From positions 1 through 26,455 of IMG/VR virus record IMGVR_UViG_3300020579_000092: a stretch of 26,455 nucleotides of DNA. One strand, written 5' to 3'. This DNA comes from a virus. Made by a program: the position numbers and the translations under genes. Position 1 is the first letter of the stretch. Every line of letters starts with the position of its first letter. This document shows positions 18,238 to 26,039 of this stretch, one piece after another. The notes under the pieces were generated by a model, which did not search any database, was not told where the DNA came from, and worked only from the letters and a program-made list of their open reading frames with translations.

Positions 18238-20604
18238 ATGGCTGGAACTGTCAGCGGGATAATGCAGAAGGTCACGAGCCTCTTCAAAGGCGGTAGTGAT
18301 TCCCTCGTCCGCGACAAGCAGGAGAAACAGTCGAAGGAAAGCATTGTCCCCAGCTATCCGTGGGGCAGTCCCATTGAGGAACGCATCAAATGGATGCTCG
18401 ACCAGAGATACTGGCAGCTTCAATACGAAAAACTTCAGCTCCATCGCAAGTGGTTCCGCAATCACCTCTTCTACTGCGGCTACCATGATTCCGTTCTAAG
18501 TGACATCGGGTTTTCCTTCGATAGCATCGGAGTGAACAGCGCGGAGTACGGATTCGCTTCAAACTACTACAGGAGCTACATCCGCTATGGCGCAGCCATG
18601 TACGTGCAGACGGCCCCGGAGTTTATTGCTCAACCGACATCTCCTGATTCAGAGTCTCAGGGAGTCGCAAGCGCTGCTCGGGCCACTCTGGATATTCAGA
18701 AGGAGAATATTGGCTACGACGCTATTCGAGCCAGAGAAGCCATCAATCTTCGACTTTTTGGAAACTCTTTCCGCTACAACTATTATTCCATCGACCCTCG
18801 CTATGGTTTTGTAACCCAGCCGGTCTATGAAGATGTCGAAGTGCAGATTTCCGAAGGTTCCTGGCAGTGTCCGGTCTGCCAGTTGCAAGGCGAAGGGCAA
18901 ACCCAAGTCTGTCCCGCTTGCGGCCCTGACGCGCAAGCACCGCCGATTAACACGCCCCCGCAAACCGCACAAGTCCCACAACTGAAAGGGAAAGTCGCTT
19001 ATCCCAAGGGCCAGGAGATTTGCGAAGTGGTATGGCCGTTCGAGGCTTACGTGCGGAGTTCAGTCAAGACGCTGAGAGAAGCACCGGAGTTTCTGCGCGT
19101 GCGGATGGTAGATTCCGTAGCCCTCCATTCCAACTTCCCGAACGCCCAGTTTGGAGGCATGACGGCAGGCGAAGGGGTGAACGTCAGCGAGGACATTGGG
19201 CTTGTTTATCAGCAGGCTATTCCAGATTTGCCGAGCGACCCGACACAATATCCAGGGTGGTATGAAAGAGCCGTAGCACAGCAGAAAAAGACTTTCATCC
19301 AAGGTTGGATTCGGCCTAGCCAGTATTTCTTTGACGATGAATTACGGAAGAAATTCCCCGTAGGACTCTATGCCGGGAAAGCCGGTGACTGCTTGTTAGA
19401 AACTCGCAATGAGTCGATGGATGACCATTGGACGCATTTCAAGCATATCCACGTCGAAGGGCGCTTCTGGGGCGACGGCGACGACGATCTTATCCCGCTC
19501 CAGATGCAATTTGATGAATGCGACCGGATGCTCATGCGGCATGTGGATTACAACACTATGCCGCTGCTCTTGGCAGATACACAGAAAATCGACAAGAACA
19601 ACATCATCCGCGATGGCGGCTACATGATTGAAGTGAAAAATCTTGGTCAGCGGAACATCGACCAGGCGGTGAAATGGCACGCTGGAGGGCAGATTTCCAC
19701 TGACGTTTGGAACTGGAAGAACACTCGGTTACAGGATATGCAGTTCCATTCCGGGGTCAGTCCGGCAGCCATCGGCCAGCATGAAACCGGGATTAATACT
19801 TTTGGGGGGCAGCAGATTGCCGCCGCGCAGTCTCAAGGGATGCTCGCTCCCTTGCAGCTCATGTATAAGGAAGAAAACGAATTGTGGGCCATGCAGATGA
19901 CCAAGCTGGCTTGCGAGAACTGGCTTGATGACCGCGTGCAAGCCACGATGGGGAATAATGGCCAGTGGGAGTTCAAGATGTTGCGCGGCGAGATGCTGAA
20001 GATGGACGGCATCCGCTGGGTAGCGAGAATTATCCCTCTCGACCCGACTAAACAGCAAAACTTGAACCAAGCGATTGCTGTTGGAGCTTTCAACCCGCAG
20101 TTGCCTCCACAGGTTCGCCGCAAGGTTTTGGAACTCTACCAGATGCCGGTGGATTTGGACGAGGACAGCAAAGACGCCAAAGTACAGACCAAAGAGATTC
20201 AGCAAGCCACGACTACAGGGCAATGGCCCGAGCCGACGCTGGGCCGCGACAACGACCAAGCCCATGCGAAAACTTTGCGCGATTGGATGAACTCGGACGA
20301 TTGGGACAAGCAGCCGCCAGAGGTCAAAGTCGGCGCTCAGGGCCATCTCTTCAAGCACTTTATGAACATGCAGAAAATGGCGCAGATTATGGGCGCGATT
20401 CAGGCTGGAGGACAAGAAGCGGGAGGCCAGCCCCCGGAGCAAGGAGCACAATCCAGTCCTGAGCAGCGTCAACACGCAGGCCAACAAAAAGGCAATGCCA
20501 TGAAACCACATCAAAGCCAGCCAACAGCGGGTAATCAGCATCACGTAGGTAATGATGTCGGCATGTCGCGTTCAGCACAACAGCGTAGGAGAAACCGCCG
20601 ATGA
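18238..20604 (+). CDS. Portal protein, 788 aa, with zinc-ribbon insertion
   Basis: The call rests on size, position after the terminase and features of large portals: an acidic/basic N-terminus, RYWQLQYEKLQLHRKWFRNH near 57-76, LRLFGNSFRYNYYSIDPRYG at 171-190, a long helical middle (DVWNWKNTRLQDMQFHSGVS, then NTFGGQQIAAAQSQG) and a Gln/Gly/His-rich C-terminal tail. C211, C214, C225 and C228 (CPVC, CPAC) form a zinc ribbon inside the wing-like region. Twelve copies would form the DNA channel to which terminase docks. Family assignment is by overall pattern, not by search. It directly follows the preceding stop. Confidence 0.87.
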   Translation: MAGTVSGIMQKVTSLFKGGSDSLVRDKQEKQSKESIVPSYPWGSPIEERIKWMLDQRYWQLQYEKLQLHRKWFRNHLFYCGYHDSVLSDIGFSFDSIGVNSAEYGFASNYYRSYIRYGAAMYVQTAPEFIAQPTSPDSESQGVASAARATLDIQKENIGYDAIRAREAINLRLFGNSFRYNYYSIDPRYGFVTQPVYEDVEVQISEGSWQCPVCQLQGEGQTQVCPACGPDAQAPPINTPPQTAQVPQLKGKVAYPKGQEICEVVWPFEAYVRSSVKTLREAPEFLRVRMVDSVALHSNFPNAQFGGMTAGEGVNVSEDIGLVYQQAIPDLPSDPTQYPGWYERAVAQQKKTFIQGWIRPSQYFFDDELRKKFPVGLYAGKAGDCLLETRNESMDDHWTHFKHIHVEGRFWGDGDDDLIPLQMQFDECDRMLMRHVDYNTMPLLLADTQKIDKNNIIRDGGYMIEVKNLGQRNIDQAVKWHAGGQISTDVWNWKNTRLQDMQFHSGVSPAAIGQHETGINTFGGQQIAAAQSQGMLAPLQLMYKEENELWAMQMTKLACENWLDDRVQATMGNNGQWEFKMLRGEMLKMDGIRWVARIIPLDPTKQQNLNQAIAVGAFNPQLPPQVRRKVLELYQMPVDLDEDSKDAKVQTKEIQQATTTGQWPEPTLGRDNDQAHAKTLRDWMNSDDWDKQPPEVKVGAQGHLFKHFMNMQKMAQIMGAIQAGGQEAGGQPPEQGAQSSPEQRQHAGQQKGNAMKPHQSQPTAGNQHHVGNDVGMSRSAQQRRRNRR

Positions 20605-21053
20605 TGAATTGGGCTTATATTGCTGGATTTTTCGATGGTGAAGGCAACATCAATGAGCGCGGTCATGGGGTATTTATTTATCAGAATGACTTGGAATCTC
20701 TAAACCAAATAGCCAAATTCCTCGGTGAGCAAGGAATGAGACGTTCAAAATTCAGCGTCAAAGAAAGCGGTTTCAGGAAGGACGGCACGAAACGTTGCAA
20801 CGTGCTCCATTACGGAGCGAAAAGAGAAGTTCTTATTTTCCTTAATGGCGTGCTGCCATATCTTATCGTTAAGCGTCAGAGGGCGGAAGATTTGAGGCGC
20901 TATCTCATACTCTTTCCGCCAATGAGTGCAAAACAAGCCTCTGTTCTAGGAAATCAGTGTGGCTCCAAACGAATGCGCACTATTTATGGGTATACATCTG
21001 TCGATAAACGCGGATGGCCCTTGGGTCAGCGAAGGCATCATGGAACGCGATAG
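20601..21053 (+). CDS. Free-standing LAGLIDADG homing endonuclease, 150 aa
   Basis: ATG at 20601 overlaps the portal stop. The motif YIAGFFDGEGNI at 6-17 is a LAGLIDADG helix with the metal-binding Asp/Glu. The rest has the strand-helix order of a single-motif enzyme, which acts as a homodimer (VFIYQNDLESLNQIAKFLGE, YLIVKRQRAEDLRRYLILFP). The C-terminus is basic. It lies between head genes with no intron or intein features at the portal end, so it is a stand-alone homing gene that probably cuts an allele lacking it. Confidence 0.88.
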   Translation: MMNWAYIAGFFDGEGNINERGHGVFIYQNDLESLNQIAKFLGEQGMRRSKFSVKESGFRKDGTKRCNVLHYGAKREVLIFLNGVLPYLIVKRQRAEDLRRYLILFPPMSAKQASVLGNQCGSKRMRTIYGYTSVDKRGWPLGQRRHHGTR

Positions 21054-21261
21054 TTGTGAAATAGCTTTGCCTGAGAAGCACAACTTCCCTTGCTCGCACC
21101 CTGCTTCAAAGGTCTATTTGGATTTAGTGCAAAGTGAGATGCGCGGGAAGCCAAAGACGGTCCTAGTGTGCCTTCGCCATGCGGAAGTATTGGATTTTCT
21201 GAGAAGTGAAGAGTTGACGCTATTGGGCATTTTTCGGAGACGCAATGGGCGCACTCGTTGA
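21040..21261 (+). CDS. Hypothetical small protein, 73 aa
   Basis: The start at 21040 (MERDSCEIALPEKHNFPCSH) follows GCGAAGGCATC and lies in the last codons of the homing gene. The N-terminal half has C6, C18 and nearby His residues; KTVLVCLRHAEVLDFLRSEE then ELTLLGIFRRRNG gives a strand and helix. A zinc site is possible but not classical. Overlaps the next gene by 17 bases. Confidence 0.6.
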   Translation: MERDSCEIALPEKHNFPCSHPASKVYLDLVQSEMRGKPKTVLVCLRHAEVLDFLRSEELTLLGIFRRRNGRTR

Positions 21262-21532
21262 GTGGCTGAGAAGTCTATGGCGAAGATGGTTCCCCAAGCT
21301 AGTTGTTGCCGTTCCTTCAGTTGTGAATGAACGCGCACCCGCAGCCAATATCTCTTGCCCTTATTGCCAGTCGGACTACACAGAGGCTTTGCGGTTTATC
21401 CCCGTAACTACTTCACAGGCTACGCTAGTTTGCTCCAACGAGGATTGTCAGCAACAGATGGAACTCTATCCTGATGGGCATTGGGGCTGGCTAGTCCCTC
21501 ATGTAGTTGCGCGAGAGAGAATTTTGCGATGA
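21245..21532 (+). CDS. Zinc-ribbon protein with amphipathic N-terminus, 95 aa
   Basis: ATG at 21245 behind TCGGAGACGC. The first 25 residues (MGALVEWLRSLWRRWFPKLV) are amphipathic and could associate with a membrane. C38-x-x-C41 (SCPYCQSDYTEAL) and C63-x4-C68 (LVCSNEDCQQQMELYPDGHW) then form a zinc ribbon. The C-terminus is short. It precedes a run of probable structural proteins (ATGA overlap with the next). Role unknown. Confidence 0.65.
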   Translation: MGALVEWLRSLWRRWFPKLVVAVPSVVNERAPAANISCPYCQSDYTEALRFIPVTTSQATLVCSNEDCQQQMELYPDGHWGWLVPHVVARERILR

Positions 21533-22047
21533 GCAATAGCCCAACAATCCGACCGCCAAGCATTTATAAACAGGGCAATGCTCCCGACCAGCAAAGCGGA
21601 TTTATCAGCCCGATTCCCTGGACCGATGATTTGTGGGTAGACATTGCCAACCATCTGGTAAAACGCTGCACGGCCATGAACCCGTATATCTGGGTTTCGA
21701 TTGAAGGCTCCGGCTCGCTGACGCTAGTTTTCAATCGTGGCGCAGCTATGCTCAATCCCACCGTACCCATCAACATCATCACCTGGCAGGCTCCCGTGGC
21801 TTGTACTGTGACGAACGTGCGCGGCTATCAGGATGTAGGAACAGGCTCGACATTCAACGCGCGTAAAAACGGCGCTCTGACTCATCTCGCCAGTGATGGT
21901 ACGATTGGTTCAGCGGCTACTTGGATTGACGGCGGAGCAGTGCAAAATACCGCCTACTCCATCAACGACAAGCTCGAAGTGATGATTACCGGAGTCGTGG
22001 GCAGTCCAAATCAGATTGCGATTCTCGTTGACTATACGCAGCCATGA
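21529..22047 (+). CDS. Probable beta-rich virion or head-decoration-like protein, 172 aa
   Basis: The start at 21529 makes an ATGA overlap. The product is beta-sheet-rich, with Gly/Ser/Thr/Asn and aromatic residues spaced as in virion surface proteins: YIWVSIEGSGSLTLVFNRGA, CTVTNVRGYQDVGTGSTFNA, YSINDKLEVMITGVVGSPNQ, ending IAILVDYTQP. No catalytic motif and no signal peptide. Position between portal and scaffold suggests a head-associated structural protein, such as a decoration or minor capsid protein. That is inference from fold style and context. Confidence 0.6.
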   Translation: MSNSPTIRPPSIYKQGNAPDQQSGFISPIPWTDDLWVDIANHLVKRCTAMNPYIWVSIEGSGSLTLVFNRGAAMLNPTVPINIITWQAPVACTVTNVRGYQDVGTGSTFNARKNGALTHLASDGTIGSAATWIDGGAVQNTAYSINDKLEVMITGVVGSPNQIAILVDYTQP

Positions 22048-22065
22048 GAGTATGAAAGACTAGAA

Positions 22066-22353
22066 ATGCCCGAACTCCTGCCGAATTGTTTGACGCGCGA
22101 AGCTCCTACCGACTGGAACGCTTCTCGCGTTGGCATCGAACGTATCCGGCTCTACTGCGCTAATTGTGGGAAATTTGAAAGCTGGGTTAACCGTACCGAC
22201 CTTTCAAAAGAGTTCGCTTTCTATCTATGCAATCCCTGTGCGGAAAAGTACGGCGACATCCCAAATCATCTGATGGTTCCCGACGAAGTGTTTTGGAATA
22301 ATTTGAAACAAGAAACTGAGGAGAAACAAAAATGCCATTTGTCTATGATTTAG
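22066..22353 (+). CDS. Zinc-ribbon small protein, 95 aa
   Basis: ATG at 22066, 18 bases after the previous gene. C31-x-x-C34 (YCANCGKFESW) and C55-x-x-C58 (YLCNPCAEKYG) form a four-Cys zinc ribbon in the middle, with a helical C-terminus (DEVFWNNLKQETEEKQ). Its tail overlaps the start of the next gene by 22 bases. Probably an adaptor or nucleic-acid-binding protein. It is one of the zinc proteins scattered among the late genes. Confidence 0.65.
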   Translation: MPELLPNCLTREAPTDWNASRVGIERIRLYCANCGKFESWVNRTDLSKEFAFYLCNPCAEKYGDIPNHLMVPDEVFWNNLKQETEEKQKCHLSMI

Positions 22354-22829
22354 CTTTGGCTACGGCTGGCAACTCGACCACCAACGGCACGACCAACACG
22401 GAATCAAGCGTGTTCACTTGTGCGACGGCTGCGGCGCTGCCATCGAACACCGTCTCACTGTTCATGGTGCAAGTACAGGGCAAGGCAAACGCTTCGACAA
22501 CCATCTCCGGCATTGCGTTCCGCATCATCAAGTTGACGACCGCTTCAGCGACGGCTGGCGGAGTAGCAGTTACGCCACGACCTACAAACGTAGGCACTCC
22601 CGCCGCTACTAGCGTAGTGTTCTCCGCCGTCACGACGATTGGCGCAACTGGCCGCACGGCTGGCCCTATTTTTGGTTGTGGCATCGCTGGTCCTGGTGGA
22701 TGGGTAGCCGCTAACCCCGATGCGATGCAAACAATTCACCCTCTTGCCACGGCAGGTTCCATCGACCTTGTTTCCTCGACTGCTCCCGTTTCTCAGCCTT
22801 TTGAGTGGTCTGCTCAAATCATGGAATAA
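22332..22829 (+). CDS. Ser/Thr/Ala/Gly-rich probable structural protein, 165 aa
   Basis: ATG at 22332 with a strong GAGGAGAAACAAAA. Composition is strongly Ala/Thr/Gly/Ser with a beta pattern (NTVSLFMVQVQGKANASTTI, FRIIKLTTASATAGGVAVTP, SAVTTIGATGRTAGPIF). This is typical of phage head-fibre or decoration proteins exposed on the virion. No cysteine pair and no membrane helix stand out. Function is inferred from composition and position. Confidence 0.58.
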   Translation: MPFVYDLALATAGNSTTNGTTNTESSVFTCATAAALPSNTVSLFMVQVQGKANASTTISGIAFRIIKLTTASATAGGVAVTPRPTNVGTPAATSVVFSAVTTIGATGRTAGPIFGCGIAGPGGWVAANPDAMQTIHPLATAGSIDLVSSTAPVSQPFEWSAQIME

Positions 22830-22841
22830 TCGGCAGGTGAA

Positions 22842-23591
22842 ATGCCTGCTCCAACGATAACTCAGCATAAAAGCACGTTCGCTATCAATCCGGCCAGCGG
22901 CGGAGCTATTACCGCGACTTTCACCTCTTCGGTTACAGCCGGGAACATGATTCTGGCGCTTGTTGGGGCGGCTCATAACTCAAACAATGCTTCCGCAGTA
23001 ACTATAAATACGCCAACCATGACAGGTGAGACGTTTACGGCTTGGGCTAACTCTGCCAATGCTGGTTCTAGCAACAATGGCCAAACAGCGATTTTTGCGG
23101 TAAATAGTGCCGCTGGAGGCCAAACCTCCGTCAGTGTGACAGTGACTTATGCCGGAGGCACATCCGTAGACGTACACCTCCACATTATCGAGGTTCATGG
23201 GCAAGCAGGCAGCCCACGCGACATTCAAGGCAATACTGAATCCACAACCATGTCGGTGTCCACTTCCGGCACTACAACAACTGCTAACGATCTCATCATC
23301 GGATTTTTCTACGACGATATAAACAACATCACTTTTACCCACGGCGGAAGTTACGCGCAGGTCGAACAATCCAACAATTCAACTAGCGGTGACGCGGCAT
23401 TCAGTGAATCCCTATCCGTTTCTAGTACCGGGACGCAAATAGCGACGGCCACAGGAAATGGGACAGACATCGTAGAACAAAGCATCATTGCCATTGCTGG
23501 AACGGGCGCTGGAGGGTTGGTATTTGAGGATGACAGTTTCAAGGTTCAAACTTCGCAACAATTTGAACCAATAGTGAGTATCTGGGGATGA
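22842..23591 (+). CDS. Ser/Thr/Asn-rich probable structural protein, 249 aa
   Basis: ATG at 22842 behind CGGCAGGTGA. The sequence has beta-sandwich-like repeats of Ser/Thr/Ala/Gly (TFTSSVTAGNMILALVGAAH, TSVSVTVTYAGGTSVDVHLH, TNATTTMSV-like stretches) and long Ser/Thr tracts near 140-150. The low charge and high Ser/Thr/Asn fit an exposed virion protein. Ends next to a gene that overlaps by four bases. A carbohydrate-binding role is possible but unsupported. Confidence 0.58.
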   Translation: MPAPTITQHKSTFAINPASGGAITATFTSSVTAGNMILALVGAAHNSNNASAVTINTPTMTGETFTAWANSANAGSSNNGQTAIFAVNSAAGGQTSVSVTVTYAGGTSVDVHLHIIEVHGQAGSPRDIQGNTESTTMSVSTSGTTTTANDLIIGFFYDDINNITFTHGGSYAQVEQSNNSTSGDAAFSESLSVSSTGTQIATATGNGTDIVEQSIIAIAGTGAGGLVFEDDSFKVQTSQQFEPIVSIWG

Positions 23592-23998
23592 TTCTCTATC
23601 GGCATCCCAGCGATGAAGAGAACTACCCATTAGCTCCGTTTGGGCCAAATTCAGATAGTTTTACGCTTGTCGATGCCAATGGGAATAGATGGGATGTGGG
23701 AGTGCAGAATACCGGGCTCCTGCAAACCGCGCCTTCAACAAGAGCCTCGGTAACGGTTATTCTGAACTCTCAGGACAATCTGACTTCATGGCTTCTTGGC
23801 GTGACAACCAGCGGCCTGCTCACCACCACAGCCATTTCTTTCCTGGCAGGTTCTCCGACGCTTCGTTGGATGGGCAGCGTTACCGGAGCAAGTGTTTGGG
23901 GCTTGGGAGTACTGGACAAAGGCCAGCTTTTTACGGAGCAGTCGCCTGCGATATTCGAGGAAACGAGCGTAAGTTTCCTCAGTTTGAAGGCGTGGTAA
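23588..23998 (+). CDS. Hypothetical probable structural protein, 136 aa
   Basis: ATG at 23588 overlaps the previous gene (ATGA). MILYRHPSDEENYPLAPFGP is followed by strand-rich text (SFTLVDANGNRWDVGVQNTG, TRASVTVILNSQDNLTSWLL) and an Ala/Thr/Gly middle, ending QLFTEQSPAIFEETSVSFLS. The terminal FTEQSPAIFEE faintly echoes the DEQTPALF element of the repeat protein that starts on the next base, so the two genes may share ancestry at that end. Structural role inferred. Confidence 0.58.
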   Translation: MILYRHPSDEENYPLAPFGPNSDSFTLVDANGNRWDVGVQNTGLLQTAPSTRASVTVILNSQDNLTSWLLGVTTSGLLTTTAISFLAGSPTLRWMGSVTGASVWGLGVLDKGQLFTEQSPAIFEETSVSFLSLKAW

Positions 23999-25102
23999 AT
24001 GGCTCTGCTTGAAGATGATGCTTGGTTTGGCGGAGTACAGAAGTGTTTCGTCAGCATAGCTCTGGCCAACATCGTTTGGATTGTCCCGCAGTACCAGAGT
24101 CATTCAACAGCCATACAAGCTCCATTTGCCTATGAGGAGTACTGGCAGAATCCAGTACCTCCAGTCCCGCTAAGTCTGACCTATCCACAGCCTTGGATAT
24201 TTGACGAACAAACCCCAGCTCTCTTTCCGCAGCCCGACGAAGATTTCTGGAACAATCCCGTTCCGCCAGTTCCGCTTACTTTCCAGTGGCCGCAACAGTG
24301 GACGTTTGACGAACAAACTCCAGTACTTTATGCGCCCGCAAACGAGGAGTATTGGCAAAACCCTGTCTCACCTGTCCCTGGCTCGCTTACCTATCCGCAG
24401 CAATGGATTTATGACGAGCAAATACCGGCTCTCTTCAGCGGGATGGAGGAGTACTACTGGCAGAACCCTGTCGCGCCGGTTTCAAGCTATCCCGTTCCCT
24501 TCGTATTCACGGATGATTTCTCTCTCGTCCCGCAGCCAGGAGCCTTTGAGCCCGATGAGGACTTCTGGCTAAATCCAGTCGCTCCAGCCCCTCTCACCTT
24601 CACCCTTGTCAGCCCTTGGCAGGACGAACAGACCCCCTTGCTTTTCCCGCAACCCGATGAGGACTTTTGGGTTAGCGGAGTCGCGCCCGTTCCATTAACG
24701 CTTGCGCCGCTTTATCTGCCCGACCCCGAGCAGTATCCATTGCTCCTTGGCCAGCCGGACGAAGATTTTTGGGTGAGCGGCGTAGCTCCGCAACTCTGGC
24801 CTGCCTGGACGCTTCCATTTACCTACGATGAAGTCATTGTCCCGCAGCCTATAGCGTTTCAACCGGATGAGGATTTTTGGGTCAACCCGGTAACTCCAAC
24901 GGCATTTGCTTTTGCTCCATTCCAGCCGTGGCAGGATGAGCAAACACCAACCTTGTTCGGTCAGCCGGACGAGGACTTCTGGATTAATCCCGTACCTCCG
25001 ATCATGGCTTACCCTGTTCCATTAGTGTTTATGGATGACGGCAACTTCGTGCGGCAAGTGATAACCGGGCAGATTATCTGGCTGCAAGGTGGGCCAGTTT
25101 GA
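23999..25102 (+). CDS. Tandem-repeat protein with nine Pro/Trp-rich repeats, 367 aa
   Basis: After a 44-residue leader (MALLEDDAWFGGVQKCFVSI...), residues 45-350 consist of nine copies of a unit that starts [D/E]-[D/E]-[F/Y]-W and runs [N/S]-[P/G]-V-x-P. Most copies then have a Pro-rich loop and a DEQTP-x-LF-like end. Motif tryptophans fall at 49, 84, 119, 154, 190, 224, 258, 294 and 328, a period of 34-36. A nine-repeat solenoid or extended fibre fits. I recognise no family. It lies just upstream of the scaffold-like gene, so a virion fibre, spacer or assembly-length role is possible. No ribosome binding site is strong; the start follows the previous stop directly. Confidence 0.82.
   Translation: MALLEDDAWFGGVQKCFVSIALANIVWIVPQYQSHSTAIQAPFAYEEYWQNPVPPVPLSLTYPQPWIFDEQTPALFPQPDEDFWNNPVPPVPLTFQWPQQWTFDEQTPVLYAPANEEYWQNPVSPVPGSLTYPQQWIYDEQIPALFSGMEEYYWQNPVAPVSSYPVPFVFTDDFSLVPQPGAFEPDEDFWLNPVAPAPLTFTLVSPWQDEQTPLLFPQPDEDFWVSGVAPVPLTLAPLYLPDPEQYPLLLGQPDEDFWVSGVAPQLWPAWTLPFTYDEVIVPQPIAFQPDEDFWVNPVTPTAFAFAPFQPWQDEQTPTLFGQPDEDFWINPVPPIMAYPVPLVFMDDGNFVRQVITGQIIWLQGGPV
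24131..25048 (+). repeat. Nine tandem 102-108-bp coding repeats
   Basis: The nine repeats of the protein above are seen at protein level; the DNA copies have diverged strongly (synonymous and conservative changes), so they are old or under selection for sequence diversity. The copies differ by one or two codons in length, and no copy is an exact duplicate. Confidence 0.85.
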
Positions 25103-25110
25103 GAATTTGC

Positions 25111-25139
25111 TTGACAGGTATGGACTTGTAGTCTAAAAG
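25111..25139 (+). promoter_or_regulatory. Possible promoter for scaffold and capsid genes
   Basis: TTGACA (25111-25116), 17 bp and TAAAAG (25134-25139) in the 44-bp gap between the repeat-protein stop and the GTG at 25147. The -35 is perfect and the -10 is fair. It would start transcription within a base or two of the start codon, so a leaderless transcript would result. The gap also supplies AAGGTGGAAC as a ribosome binding site for transcripts from further upstream. Confidence 0.38.
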
Positions 25140-25146
25140 GTGGAAC

Positions 25147-26037
25147 GTGGACAAGATTACCTTCGAGGAGCTTGAGAGCACTGCAACTCAGCAGACCACC
25201 GTTAAAGCTGCTGAAACGACAGCGACCGAAACCAAGGCGGCTGAAACTGCCGCAGTGGTGGAAACCAAGCCCCAATTCACAGACACGGATGTAGAGGCGT
25301 ACAAGCAGTTGGTCGATATGGGGATTACTCCCCAGAATGCGTCGGAGTTCAAGGCCGCGAAGCAAGCCCTTGAAAACCTCCCGATGCTTCTCAAGAACAA
25401 TCCCGATTTGCTTTTGGATGAAATTGAGAAGAATGACCCCGAGCTGCATAAAATGCTGCTCGAAAAGGTCAGCGACCGCTGGTTCAATCGCCTCCCGTCC
25501 GATGTGCGTGAGGGAAAATCTAACGGCAATGGCAGTGAGAGCAGGACTGTCAGTTCGGCTACCAACCCCATGATTGAAAAGCTCCAGCGGCAAGTCGATT
25601 CTCTCGTTCAAGAACGCACGCAGGAAAGAACGGACGCACAGCAAAAGACCATCTTGAGTGGACTCAACACCACTTTTGAGAACTTGATTGCTAAGCTCCC
25701 GGCGAGCGTTACGGACAAGGACAAAGACTACATTCGCCTCAAGGCAGAACGCTTGCTTTGGTCGGATGGCAATGCCGCGAAGAGAATCAATTCGGGCGTG
25801 TACGTGGATGTGCCGACCTATTTCTCGAAGGCTGCGAGCCTCGTTACTGCTGAAACCAAAGCTGCTACAACCGCCGAGCACGCCGCACGCGCTGGAGTCG
25901 AAGCGCGAGGCGTAAAAGAGATTCCCGCCGCTGCCGAGAACGTCAACGGCAGCGCTTCCTCAAAGCAAGAAGGTCATGGACATGACCCGATTTGGGGAAA
26001 CATCTCTCCCGAGGAACTGAAGTCGGCCTACAAGTAG
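25147..26037 (+). CDS. Probable scaffolding protein, 296 aa
   Basis: GTG at 25147 with AAGGTGGAAC upstream. The protein is charged and helical, low in aromatic residues. It has a Thr/Ala/Glu-rich N-terminus, a helical block (AYKQLVDMGITPQNASEFKA, LENLPMLLKNNPDLLLDEIE), a coiled-coil stretch (PMIEKLQRQVDSLVQERTQE) and a polar C-terminus ending PEELKSAYK. Position directly before the capsid gene is the usual scaffold site. A protease motif is not visible. Scaffold identity is inferred from order and composition. Confidence 0.72.
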   Translation: MDKITFEELESTATQQTTVKAAETTATETKAAETAAVVETKPQFTDTDVEAYKQLVDMGITPQNASEFKAAKQALENLPMLLKNNPDLLLDEIEKNDPELHKMLLEKVSDRWFNRLPSDVREGKSNGNGSESRTVSSATNPMIEKLQRQVDSLVQERTQERTDAQQKTILSGLNTTFENLIAKLPASVTDKDKDYIRLKAERLLWSDGNAAKRINSGVYVDVPTYFSKAASLVTAETKAATTAEHAARAGVEARGVKEIPAAAENVNGSASSKQEGHGHDPIWGNISPEELKSAYK

Positions 26038-26039
26038 CA

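Noticed and set aside
19729-20544. A 271-codon minus-strand frame
   Set aside because: It is antisense to the portal C-terminal half; composition and lack of a start context mark it as a shadow.
25009-25881. A 290-codon minus-strand frame
   Set aside because: It is antisense to the repeat protein and scaffold-like genes and reads as Leu/Ser/Arg-rich low-information sequence.
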